From Streptomyces sp. NBC_00162 (GTDB lineage: Bacteria > Actinomycetota > Actinomycetes > Streptomycetales > Streptomycetaceae): 64,000 nucleotides of DNA. The notes under the pieces are model-generated. The model was not told the origin of the DNA and did no database searches. It saw only the letters and a program-made list of their open reading frames with translations. The stretch is taken from assembly GCF_024611995.1 (NCBI RefSeq), contig NZ_CP102509.1, positions 6,510,001-6,574,000 on the forward strand, read 5' to 3'. Position 1 is the stretch's first letter. Each line of letters starts with the position of its first letter. Made by a program: the position numbers and the translations under genes. This document shows positions 11,246 to 18,484 of the stretch, in pieces.

Positions 11246-12648
11246 TGCGAAGCAACGGCAACGGCGGCGGCAACAGGAACAGCGGCGGCGGCGGTGGTGG
11301 CGCACGCGGTAACTCCCGCGGCGGCAGCTCCTCCTCCGGTGGCGGTGGCTACCGCGGTGGCGGCTCCGGCGGTGGCGGTGGCTCCCGCGGCGGCTCCTCC
11401 TCCGGCGGTGGCGGCTACCGCGGTGGCTCCTCCTCCGGCGGCGGCGGTGGCTCCCGCGGGGGCAGCTCCTCCGGCGGCGGTGGGTACCGCGGTGGTTCCT
11501 CCTCCGGCGGGGGCGGCTACCGCGGTGGTTCCTCCTCCGGCGGCGGCTACCAGGGCGGTGGCGGCTACCAGGGCGGCGGCTCCGACTCGCGCGACCGCGA
11601 CCAGGCTCCGCCGCCGCGGATCCGCAACCCGCGCCCCGAGGAGCGTCGCTACGACGTGGGCCCCGAGGGCGAGCGCAGCGGCCGCAGCGGTCCCAAGGCC
11701 GGCGGCGGCGGTGCCCGTGGCGCGTCGGCGCGCGGCGGTGCCAAGGGCGGCCCCAAGACCTCCAGGACCCCCGGCATCGGCGGGGCCGGCGGCCCGCGCA
11801 GCGGTCCCGGCAGCCGCAGCGGCCAGTCCCGCCCGCGCGAGCTGGACGCGCGGATCGAGGAGCGAGTGCGCGACCGGTACGCCGACAAGCCCGTGATCAA
11901 GACCCCGAAGACCTTCCCGGGTGCCGAGGAGGAGGGTGAGCGTCTGCAGAAGGTGCTCGCCCGCGCCGGCATGGGCTCGCGCCGCGCGTGCGAGGAGCTC
12001 ATCGAGCAGGCCCGCGTCGAGGTCAACGGCGAGATCGTGCTGGAGCAGGGCAAGCGCGTCCTGCCGAAGGACGAGATCAAGGTGGACGGCCTGACCGTCG
12101 CCACCCAGTCGTACCTGTTCTTCGCGCTGAACAAGCCGGCCGGTGTCGTCTCCACGATGGAGGACCCGGACGGCCGCCAGTGCCTGGGCGACTACGTCAC
12201 CAACCGTGAGACGCGTCTCTTCCACGTCGGCCGGCTCGACACCGAGACCGAGGGCATCATCCTGCTCACCAACCACGGTGAGCTGGCCCACCGCCTCACG
12301 CACCCGAAGTACGGCGTGAAGAAGACCTACGTCGCGGCGATCACCGGCCCGCTGCCGCGCGAGATCGGCAAGCGGCTCAAGGACGGCATCGAGCTGGAGG
12401 ACGGGTACGCCCGCGCCGACCACTTCCGCGTCGTCGACCAGGTCGGCAAGAACTACCTGGTCGAGGTCACCCTCCACGAGGGCCGCAAGCACATCGTCCG
12501 CCGCATGATGGCCGAGGCCGGCTTCCCCGTCGAGAAGCTCGTGCGGACCTCCTTCGGTCCGATCGAGCTCGGCGACCAGAAGTCCGGCTGGCTGCGCCGC
12601 CTGACCAACACCGAGGTCGGCATGCTGATGCGCGAGGTCGGTCTGTAA
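11245..12648 (+). CDS. rluB: 23S rRNA pseudouridine synthase (RluB/RsuA family) with long Gly-rich N-terminal extension
   Basis: This enzyme isomerises a uridine of 23S rRNA (family position about 2605). The catalytic part has an S4 RNA-binding domain at about residues 232-280 ('ERLQKVLARAGMGSRRACEE'). The synthase motif G-R-L-D-T-E-T-E-G has the catalytic Asp, and later come 'KKTYVAAI' and 'EGRKHIVRRMMAEAG'. Before it lie about 230 residues of disordered sequence. Of these, residues 8-115 are tandem Gly/Ser/Tyr/Arg repeats (S-S-S-G-G-G-G-Y-R-G-G type), followed by an R/G-rich basic stretch. ATG 11245 overlaps the scpB stop (TGATG). The repeat region is nucleotide-repetitive and probably variable between strains. 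Confidence 0.93.
   Translation: MRSNGNGGGNRNSGGGGGGARGNSRGGSSSSGGGGYRGGGSGGGGGSRGGSSSGGGGYRGGSSSGGGGGSRGGSSSGGGGYRGGSSSGGGGYRGGSSSGGGYQGGGGYQGGGSDSRDRDQAPPPRIRNPRPEERRYDVGPEGERSGRSGPKAGGGGARGASARGGAKGGPKTSRTPGIGGAGGPRSGPGSRSGQSRPRELDARIEERVRDRYADKPVIKTPKTFPGAEEEGERLQKVLARAGMGSRRACEELIEQARVEVNGEIVLEQGKRVLPKDEIKVDGLTVATQSYLFFALNKPAGVVSTMEDPDGRQCLGDYVTNRETRLFHVGRLDTETEGIILLTNHGELAHRLTHPKYGVKKTYVAAITGPLPREIGKRLKDGIELEDGYARADHFRVVDQVGKNYLVEVTLHEGRKHIVRRMMAEAGFPVEKLVRTSFGPIELGDQKSGWLRRLTNTEVGMLMREVGL
11290..11580 (+). repeat. Imperfect GGC/TCC-rich tandem repeat encoding the RluB Gly-Ser-Tyr-Arg extension
   Basis: About 290 bp of imperfect 36-45-bp units built on GGCGGT-GGCTACCGCGGTGG and TCCTCCTCCGGCGG. 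All indels implied by unit-length differences are multiples of three, so the reading frame is kept. It encodes RGG/YRGG-like motifs. Confidence 0.85.
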
Positions 12649-12669
12649 GGACCGCCCGAACCCGGGTCG

Positions 12670-12705
12670 AAAAGCCCGCAGTGCCCCGAGGCACTGCGGG
12701 CTTTT
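12670..12705 (+). terminator. Intrinsic terminator after rluB
   Basis: A perfect 16-bp stem (AAAAGCCCGCAGTGCC and its complement) with CCGA loop ends in CTTTT. It is a textbook rho-independent terminator, 21 nt after the rluB stop and just before the pnuC promoter. Confidence 0.92.
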
Positions 12706-12708
12706 CGC

Positions 12709-12738
12709 TTGCCCGGAGACGCCTCCTCTGTTTATAGT
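12709..12738 (+). promoter_or_regulatory. Promoter of the pnuC-nadR-nrtR operon
   Basis: TTGCCC (12709-12714), an 18-nt spacer and TATAGT (12733-12738). The -10 is close to consensus and is overlapped by the palindrome at 12734-12750. The predicted start, around 12745, leaves a very short 5' leader ending in AAAGGAGGT. Confidence 0.65.
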
Positions 12739-12750
12739 CAACATGACTAT
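12734..12750. promoter_or_regulatory. Palindromic operator, probable NrtR box
   Basis: ATAGTCA-ACA-TGACTAT is a perfect 7-bp inverted repeat with a 3-nt centre. It covers most of the -10 box and the predicted transcription start, so a bound protein would block RNA polymerase. The operon it precedes encodes an NrtR-type regulator of NAD metabolism, which in the family binds such dyads and is released by ADP-ribose or a related ligand. The assignment to NrtR is inference. Confidence 0.65.
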
Positions 12751-12764
12751 TAAAGGAGGTCGTC

Positions 12765-13367
12765 ATGAGCATGAGCTGGACCGAGGTACTCGGATTCGCC
12801 ACTGGTGCCCTGTGCGTCTGGCTCGTCGCCCGGCAGCACGTCGCCAACTGGCCGATCGGCATCGCCAACAACCTGTTCTTCATCGTGCTCTTCGCCCAGG
12901 CCGGCCTCTACGCCGATGCCGGGCTGCAGATCGTCTTCATCGCCCTCGCCGCGTACGGCTGGTGGTCCTGGACCCACGGGGGTGGACCAGGAACCGCCGA
13001 GACCCTGGCGGTGCGCCGCACCACGCGCACCGAATGGGCCTGGCTGGCCGCGGCGGGGGCGGTGGGCGTGCTCGGCCTCACCCTGCTGCTGAGCAGCGCC
13101 ACCGACTCGACCGTCCCCTTCTGGGACGCCCTGACCACCGGGCTCTCGCTCGCGGCCACCTACGGCCAGTGCCGCAAGCTCGTCGAGTCCTGGTGGCTGT
13201 GGATCGCCGCCGACCTCCTCTACATCCCGCTGTACGCGTACAAGGGGCTGTACCTGACCTCCGGCCTGTACGTCGGCTTCCTCGCGCTCTGCGTGGCCGG
13301 GCTGGTCGGCTGGCGGCGCACGCTCCCGGCGCGGGGCGCCCGTACGGCCCTGGAGGCGACGGCATGA
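12765..13367 (+). CDS. pnuC: Nicotinamide riboside/mononucleotide transporter PnuC
   Basis: A 200-aa membrane protein with about seven hydrophobic segments, PnuC family, facilitating uptake of nicotinamide riboside. Visible family features are 'WPIGIANNLFFIVLFAQAGLYADAGLQ' near residue 30 (cited here in parts: W-P-I-G-I-A-N-N and L-Y-A-D), 'YGWWSW', and 'ESWWLWIAADLLYIPLYAYKGL' (core W-L-W-I-x-x-D). AAAGGAGGT 6 nt before ATG 12765 is a near-ideal SD. It is the first gene of the NAD-salvage operon and overlaps nadR by ATGA. NadR downstream would phosphorylate and adenylylate the imported riboside, trapping it. Confidence 0.92.
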   Translation: MSMSWTEVLGFATGALCVWLVARQHVANWPIGIANNLFFIVLFAQAGLYADAGLQIVFIALAAYGWWSWTHGGGPGTAETLAVRRTTRTEWAWLAAAGAVGVLGLTLLLSSATDSTVPFWDALTTGLSLAATYGQCRKLVESWWLWIAADLLYIPLYAYKGLYLTSGLYVGFLALCVAGLVGWRRTLPARGARTALEATA

Positions 13368-14443
13368 GGCGCTTCGGGCACGGCCTGGTGCTGGGCAAGT
13401 TCTACCCGCCGCACGCCGGCCACCACCACCTGGTGCGCACCGCCCAGGACCGGTGCGACCGGCTGACCGTGCTGGTCTGCGCGGCCTCCGTGGAGTCGGT
13501 GCCGCTCGCCGACCGCGTCGCATGGATGCGGGAGGCGCACCCGGGCGCGGACGTGGTCGGCGCCGTCGACGACATCCCGGTCGACCTGCACGACCCGGCG
13601 GTCTGGGAAGCCCACATGGCGATCTTCCGGGGCGCGCTGGACGGGCCCGTCGACGCCGTCTTCACCTCGGAGGAGTACGGGTCCGAGCTCGCGCGGCGGT
13701 TCGGCGCCGAGGAGGTCTGCGTGGACCCCGCGCGGACCCTGTTCCCGGTGTCCGGGACGGCGGTGCGGGCCGATCCCGCCGGCTGCTGGGAATTCCTGGG
13801 ACCGGCCGTACGGGGCTCCCTCGCGCGGCGGGTCGTCGTACTCGGCGCCGAGTCCACCGGGACCACGACGCTGTCGCGGGCGCTGGCCGGGCACTACCGG
13901 CGGCGCGGCGGGGTGTGGGCCGGGACCGGCTGGGTCCCCGAGTACGGGCGCCGGTACAGCGAGGAGAAGCTGGAAGCGGCCCGCGCCGCGGACCCGGCGG
14001 CCGGCTGGGCGGACGTCTCCTTCACCTCGGAGGAGTTCCCGGTCATCGCCCGGCGGCAGGACGCGGACGAGGAACGGGCGGCCCGGCTGGGCTCGCCGGT
14101 GCTGTTCTGCGACACCGACTCCTTCGCGACCGGCATCTGGCACGAGCGGTACATGGGCGGCCGCAACGAGGAGGTCGAGAAGACAGCCTCCCTCACCCGG
14201 CGCGACCTGTACCTGCTGACGGACCACGCGGACGTGCCCTTCGAGGACGACGGGCTGCGGGACGGCCCCCACCTGCGCCCCTGGATGACCGGGCGGTTCC
14301 GCGAGGAACTCGAGCGCACCGGGAAGCGGTTCCTCGTCGTACGGGGGGACCGCGAGGAGCGGCTGGCGGCGGCCGTGGCGGCGGTCGACGAACTGCTCGC
14401 CGAAGGCTGGTACTTCGCCGACCCGCTGCCGGAGGCCCGATGA
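13364..14443 (+). CDS. nadR: NadR: nicotinamide-nucleotide adenylyltransferase / ribosylnicotinamide kinase
   Basis: A 359-aa bifunctional enzyme. The N-terminal adenylyltransferase has G-K-F-Y-P-P-H-A-G-H-H-H (GxFxPxHxGH) and the 'SGTAVRADP' variant of the second (I-S-S/G-T-x-x-R) motif. The C-terminal kinase starts near residue 150 with 'RVVVLGAESTGTTTLSRAL'. In the NadR kinases I know, the P-loop reads GxES(S/T)GK(S/T)TL; here the Lys is a Thr, which is unusual. 'LFCDTDSFATGIW' and 'YLLTDHADVPFEDDGLRDG' are typical kinase segments. No N-terminal helix-turn-helix is present, so unlike enterobacterial NadR it is not a repressor. It is coupled to pnuC and nrtR by 4-bp overlaps. Confidence 0.92.
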   Translation: MRRFGHGLVLGKFYPPHAGHHHLVRTAQDRCDRLTVLVCAASVESVPLADRVAWMREAHPGADVVGAVDDIPVDLHDPAVWEAHMAIFRGALDGPVDAVFTSEEYGSELARRFGAEEVCVDPARTLFPVSGTAVRADPAGCWEFLGPAVRGSLARRVVVLGAESTGTTTLSRALAGHYRRRGGVWAGTGWVPEYGRRYSEEKLEAARAADPAAGWADVSFTSEEFPVIARRQDADEERAARLGSPVLFCDTDSFATGIWHERYMGGRNEEVEKTASLTRRDLYLLTDHADVPFEDDGLRDGPHLRPWMTGRFREELERTGKRFLVVRGDREERLAAAVAAVDELLAEGWYFADPLPEAR

Positions 14444-15171
14444 CCGCCGGCTACGACCCCTCCGCCTTCGTGCCGTTCGCGGTGACCGTAGACCTGGCCG
14501 TCTTCACCGTGCGCGGCGGGCTGCTGCACGTGCTGCTGATCCGGCGCGGGCAGGAGCCGTACGAGGGGGCCTGGGCGCTCCCCGGCGGCTTCGTCACGCC
14601 CCGGGAGTCCGCGGAGACGGCCGCCCGCCGCGAGCTGGCCGAGGAGACCGGCCTGTCGGAGGGCGTCGTGGCGGCCCTGCACCTGGAGCAGCTGCGCACC
14701 TACAGCGAGCCGGACCGCGACCCCCGGATGCGGGTGGTCTCGGTGGCCTTCACGGCGCTGGTCCCGGACATGCCGGAGCCGGCCGCGGAGGGCGGCGGGG
14801 ACGCGGCCCACGCCCGCTGGGTGCCGGTGGCCGAGGTCGGCCCTCTCGCCTTCGACCACGCCGTGATCCTGGGCCACGCGCGGGAGCGGGTCGGCGCGAA
14901 GCTCGAGTACACCTGCCTGGCCACCGCCTTCTGCCCGCCCGAATTCACCCTCGGGGAGCTCCAGTCCGTCTACGAGACGGTCTGGGACACCGCCCTGGAC
15001 CGCCCCAACTTCCGCCGCAAGGTCCTGGCCACACCCGGCTTCGTCGAGGCCGTACCGGGAGCCGCCCGGCTGACCGGAGGCCGCGGCAAACCGGCCGCGC
15101 TGTACCGGCCGGGACCGGCGACCGCCCTGCACCCGCCCCTGCTCCGCCCCTCGGAAGGAAACAAGCGATGA
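14440..15171 (+). CDS. nrtR: NrtR-type Nudix-related transcriptional regulator of NAD metabolism
   Basis: A 243-aa protein with an N-terminal Nudix-like domain (about residues 10-140) and a C-terminal winged-helix part. The Nudix helix reads G-G-F-V-T-P-R-E-S-A-E-T-A-A-R-R-E-L-A-E, then E-T-G. The opening 'VTVDLAVFTVRGGLLHVLLI' and the late 'LGELQSVYETVWDTALDRPN' and 'FRRKVL' are typical of NrtR. NrtR proteins bind ADP-ribose or related ligands and control NAD synthesis and salvage genes. Here it would bind the palindrome over the operon's own promoter. ATG 14440 overlaps the nadR stop (ATGA). Some members retain hydrolase activity; this one keeps the acidic Nudix residues. Confidence 0.9.
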   Translation: MTAGYDPSAFVPFAVTVDLAVFTVRGGLLHVLLIRRGQEPYEGAWALPGGFVTPRESAETAARRELAEETGLSEGVVAALHLEQLRTYSEPDRDPRMRVVSVAFTALVPDMPEPAAEGGGDAAHARWVPVAEVGPLAFDHAVILGHARERVGAKLEYTCLATAFCPPEFTLGELQSVYETVWDTALDRPNFRRKVLATPGFVEAVPGAARLTGGRGKPAALYRPGPATALHPPLLRPSEGNKR

Positions 15172-16193
15172 CGATGCCCACGCCGACGAAGCGCGCCGCG
15201 ACGGGCGCCCTGATCGGCCTGGCCCTGGGCGACGCCCTCGGCTTCCCGACGGAGTTCAACGACGTCCCGTCGATCCTGGCCAAGACCGGCCCGTGGCGGG
15301 AGATGAAACTGCCCCGGCCGGCCATCGTCACGGACGACACCCAGATGACGCTCGCGCTGGCACGGGGCATGCGGACGGCCGCGGAGCGCGGCCGGGTCGG
15401 CCCGCTGCGCCTCGCCCGGCCGGTCCGGGAGGAGTTCGTGGACTGGTACCACTCCCCGGAGAACAACCGCGCCCCGGGCAACACCTGTCTGCGGGCGTGC
15501 GGTCTGCTGAACGATCCGCAGCGGGACTGGAGGGACGCCAGCCAGCTCGGCTCCAAGGGCTGCGGCGCGAACATGCGGGTGGTCCCGGTGGGGCTGATCC
15601 ACGGCTGGACCGAGGAGGAACGGGCCGGCGCCGCCCAGCTCCAGTCGGCCCTGACCCACGGCCACCCGACGGCGCTGGCCGCCTCCGACCTGACGGCGCG
15701 GGCGGTCTACCTGCTGGCGCAGGGCACCGAGGTGACGGGCCTGGTCGGGCGGCTGCGCTCGTACGCCCTGGAGAACCGCACCCGTTACCACGAGCGCTGG
15801 CTCGGCGACCTGTGGATGCGGACGGCCTCCGACGCCTCCCCGGAGTCGTTCATGGCGCGGGGCTGGGACGAGTGCCTGGCCGTCCTGGAGCGCCTGTCCA
15901 CGGCCCTGCGCACGCCCTCCCCGGAGACGGACCCCTGCCTGACCACGGGCGACGGCTGGATCGCGGAGGAGGCCCTCGCCACGGCCCTGCAGTGCTTCCT
16001 GCTCTTCCCGCAGGAGCCCCTCCTGGCCCTGCGCCGAGCCGCATGCACCGCGGGCGACTCGGACTCCATCGCCTGCCTGGCGGGCGCCTTCGCGGGCGCC
16101 CACCTCGGCGCGGACGTCTGGCCCCGCGACTGGGAGGGCCGCATCGAGTACCGCGACGAACTCCTCGCCTTCGGCGCGCTCTGGGATTCCTAG
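15168..16193 (+). CDS. ADP-ribosylglycohydrolase family protein
   Basis: A 341-aa DraG/ARH-fold protein, last gene of the NAD-salvage operon (ATGA overlap with nrtR, plus GGAAGGA SD). Motifs for the two Mg ions and ADP-ribose are 'GALIGLALGDALGFPTEF', T-D-D-T-Q-M-T-L near residue 57, 'SKGCGANMRVVPVG', and a C-terminal 'AGDSDSIACLAGA' in place of the usual GGDTDT-type motif. It would remove ADP-ribose from proteins or small molecules. The ADP-ribose released would be a candidate signal for NrtR and a substrate for Nudix enzymes. The physiological substrate is unknown. Confidence 0.9.
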   Translation: MTMPTPTKRAATGALIGLALGDALGFPTEFNDVPSILAKTGPWREMKLPRPAIVTDDTQMTLALARGMRTAAERGRVGPLRLARPVREEFVDWYHSPENNRAPGNTCLRACGLLNDPQRDWRDASQLGSKGCGANMRVVPVGLIHGWTEEERAGAAQLQSALTHGHPTALAASDLTARAVYLLAQGTEVTGLVGRLRSYALENRTRYHERWLGDLWMRTASDASPESFMARGWDECLAVLERLSTALRTPSPETDPCLTTGDGWIAEEALATALQCFLLFPQEPLLALRRAACTAGDSDSIACLAGAFAGAHLGADVWPRDWEGRIEYRDELLAFGALWDS

Positions 16194-16206
16194 GTCCGGA
16201 CATTCC

Positions 16207-16887
16207 TTAGCCTGCCGACGCGCGGCGGGTGCGGACGAGGAAGTCCTGCACCCTGGCGTGGTCCGGATCCGCGGGCAGCTGCGTGCTGGCGAGGGCCGCC
16301 TCGGTCTCCTCCTGGAGGCGGGACATCCATGTGTCGGCCTCGGCCCAGGTGAGCTCGCCGCGGCGGACCGCCAGGAGGCGGTCGCGGTGGGGGCCCGCGT
16401 CGATCGTCAGGCGGCCCGTGCGCAGGAGGTCGCGGCAGGACAGGAGCAGGCGCAGCAGGTGCATGGCGTGCTTCCAGCGCGGGGCGCCGTGGATGCGGAC
16501 GTCCGCGAGGAGTTTGCCGCGCTGGGAGGCCGCGTACCGGCTGAAGCTGGTGTGGGCCCGGCGGGAGAGGAAGGCCTCGCGGAGCGAGAGCAGTTCCTCG
16601 CCGACCGGGGACAGCCGTTCCACCAAGGGGGAGTGGAGGCACTCCAGGATGTTCGGGTTGGCGCGCAGGGCCAGTTCGCAGAAGCGTTCCAGCTCCCACG
16701 AGAACTCCTCGTCCCGCGGGCCCTCCACGTGCGTGGGGGGCTTCTCGAACCGCCAGAACAGCGGCGTCGGGGCGAGGTAGACACCGCGCCGGTCGGTGTC
16801 GCTCGCCTCCGTCGCCAGCCCGAACGCCCGGGAGCCCATCACGCACTGGTAGACCGTGTGGTCCCGTACCAGTGTCAGCTCGTCCAT
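16207..16887 (-). CDS. RlaP/YcgL-type nucleotidyltransferase
   Basis: A 226-aa DNA-polymerase-beta-fold nucleotidyltransferase. The N-terminal 'VMGSRAFGLATEASDTDRRG' has the G-S-R-A-[FY]-G and S-D-x-D-x-R-G signature of the COG3541 family. Some members of that family (RlaP) accompany RNA-repair ligases. No RNA ligase, Hen1/Pnkp or RtcB is visible in this window, so the substrate is unknown. ATG 16887; no clear SD. It is convergent with the ADP-ribosylglycohydrolase gene (13 nt apart). Confidence 0.8.
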   Translation of the reverse strand: MDELTLVRDHTVYQCVMGSRAFGLATEASDTDRRGVYLAPTPLFWRFEKPPTHVEGPRDEEFSWELERFCELALRANPNILECLHSPLVERLSPVGEELLSLREAFLSRRAHTSFSRYAASQRGKLLADVRIHGAPRWKHAMHLLRLLLSCRDLLRTGRLTIDAGPHRDRLLAVRRGELTWAEADTWMSRLQEETEAALASTQLPADPDHARVQDFLVRTRRASAG

Positions 16888-16915
16888 CCGGCGAGCCTAG
16901 GCACGGGGCCGTCCG

Positions 16916-17371
16916 CTAAGCGAGCGAGATATTGCCGTCCGCCGCGACCGTGATCTTCTTCTCCGCCAGCGGGCGGGTGGCCGGGCCATTGGCGACCGCG
17001 CCGTCCGTGTCCTTGAACTTGCTCCCGTGGCAGGGGCAGTCGATGGTGCCGTTCTCCACCTTGTTCACGAGGCAGCCCTGGTGGGTGCAGACCGCCGTGA
17101 AGCAGCGGAAGGACCCGGCGGTGGGCTGGGTGACCACCAGCTTCTCTTCCTTCAGGACCTTGCCGCCGCCGACCGGTACGTCGGCCGCCTTGGCGATGGC
17201 TTTGCCGCCTCCCGCGGGCGCGGACGGGGCGGCCGGGGCGGCCGCGGTTTCCGATCCGTTCGCGGGTGCCTTCTCGCTTTCACCGCCGCAGGCGGTGAGC
17301 GCGCCGCCGGCCAGGGCGGCCGCGCCGGCCGTCAGTACCGTGCGCCGGGCGGTGCGCGTGGGGTCGCTCAT
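16916..17371 (-). CDS. Tat-exported Rieske [2Fe-2S] lipoprotein
   Basis: A 151-aa exported electron-transfer-type protein. The signal is of twin-arginine lipoprotein type: T-A-R-R-T-V-L-T-A-G near the start and a lipobox L-T-A-C at about residue 27. After an Ala/Pro linker the Rieske ligands are C-T-H-Q-G-C and C-P-C-H-G-S, with 'GPATRPL' behind them as in many stand-alone Rieske proteins. ATG 17371 has GGAG 6 nt upstream. It is not beside cytochrome bc1 or dioxygenase genes, so its redox partner is unknown. Confidence 0.92.
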   Translation of the reverse strand: MSDPTRTARRTVLTAGAAALAGGALTACGGESEKAPANGSETAAAPAAPSAPAGGGKAIAKAADVPVGGGKVLKEEKLVVTQPTAGSFRCFTAVCTHQGCLVNKVENGTIDCPCHGSKFKDTDGAVANGPATRPLAEKKITVAADGNISLA

Positions 17372-17428
17372 GGTGTCTCCTCGCTTCGTGGCCGGATGGA
17401 CGAGCAGCATCCTGGCCTGCGGCGGGCC

Positions 17429-17794
17429 TCAGGTGAAGTCCGCCGCGCCGTTTCGGTTGCCCGGCTCCCAAGGTGACAGTGAGGCAGGAGTGCCGGGTGT
17501 GCGTACCACCTCCCACACGCGGATCACGGCCTCCCGGTTCAACGGGCCGTGGACATGCGGGTAGCGGCCGCCGGAACCACCCTCGCGGCGGACCTCCGCG
17601 CGCAGGGCGTCCTCGTCTAGCTCCACCGCGAGCAGCGTCCCCGGTACCGCGCGGTAGTGCGAGTCGGCGATCTCGAGCGCCGTGGGCCGGTCGGCCGAAC
17701 AGTGCACGAATCCCTCCGACTCGAGCGAGGGCGGGGCGTACGGAAGTCCGGGCGCGGCGGTCCAGTCGGCGAGCGGGACGAGGTGGAAGATCAT
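17429..17794 (-). CDS. DUF952 family protein
   Basis: A 121-aa small cytoplasmic protein. Typical features are an N-terminal 'IFHLVP..W', 'FVHCSADRPTALEIADSHYR' (F-V-H-C-S near residue 30), and 'RYPHVHGPLNREAVIRVW' (H-V-H-G near the C-terminus). The conserved His residues suggest a phosphotransfer or ART-like fold, but no function is established for the family as far as I know. ATG 17794. It lies upstream of the Rieske gene on the same strand, separated by 57 nt. Confidence 0.85.
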   Translation of the reverse strand: MIFHLVPLADWTAAPGLPYAPPSLESEGFVHCSADRPTALEIADSHYRAVPGTLLAVELDEDALRAEVRREGGSGGRYPHVHGPLNREAVIRVWEVVRTPGTPASLSPWEPGNRNGAADFT

Positions 17795-17925
17795 GCCGAT
17801 CGTTCTACCGCAGCGGCCGGGGGATGGGTGCGCCAAGTGGCGGCACTGTCTGCTTTGAGTGACATTGTCCGTGTCTCGAAGCCGGGTACGCGGCTTTCGC
17901 GCGGCCCGGTCCCTCTTCGAAAGGC

Positions 17926-18369
17926 ATGACCATGGCGGGTAACGACCTCGGCTCTCTTCTCGGCGGGCTCCTCGGCGGCGGTCAGGGCGGCAGCGGCGGC
18001 GGAGGCAACATCCTCGGCTCCCTGCTCGGCGCATTCATGGGCGGCGGCGCGGGCGGCGGGCAGTCGGCCGGAGGCGGTGCGAACAATCCGCTGGGCGGCC
18101 TGCTGGAGATGCTCACCAAGTCAGGCCTCGTCGACCAGGCCCAGTCCTGGGTCGGCACCGGCGCGAACGAGCCGGTCAGCGCCGACCAGATCAAGGCGGC
18201 GCTGCCGGACGACACCCTGCAGAAGGTCGCGGCGGAGGCCGGCGTCTCCACGGACCAGGCCGCCGACCAGATCGCGCAGGTCCTGCCGCAGGCGGTCGAC
18301 AAGCTGACGCCGACCGGACAGATCCCCTCCGGTTCGCTGGAGGACATCATCAGGCAGCAGAACCTGTAG
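17926..18369 (+). CDS. DUF937/YidB family protein
   Basis: A 147-aa protein. The first 65 residues are Gly-rich with repeated 'GSLLGGLLGG' units. The C-terminal half is the helical YidB-like domain: 'ANEPVSADQIKAALPDDTLQ' with 'TDQAADQIAQVLPQAVDKLTP'. Function unknown. ATG 17926 follows GAAAGG; a second ATG at 17932 is possible. It is a single-gene unit with a strong hairpin behind it. Confidence 0.85.
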   Translation: MTMAGNDLGSLLGGLLGGGQGGSGGGGNILGSLLGAFMGGGAGGGQSAGGGANNPLGGLLEMLTKSGLVDQAQSWVGTGANEPVSADQIKAALPDDTLQKVAAEAGVSTDQAADQIAQVLPQAVDKLTPTGQIPSGSLEDIIRQQNL

Positions 18370-18377
18370 CAGCCGCA

Positions 18378-18426
18378 CGCGAGGGCCCGGCCGCCGTCCC
18401 ACAGGACGGGCAGCCGGGCCCTCGCG
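18378..18426 (+). terminator. Large GC-rich hairpin after DUF937 gene
   Basis: A 13-14-bp outer stem (CGCGAGGGCCCGGC and complement) continues through a bulge into an inner GTCC/GGAC stem. There is no T-tract. It lies 8 nt after the DUF937 stop and about 60 nt before tyrA. Confidence 0.7.
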
Positions 18427-18484
18427 CCGTACGGCCTGGCTACCCTGAGTCAGAACCCGTCGTCACGCATCCCTGGAGAGCTCC

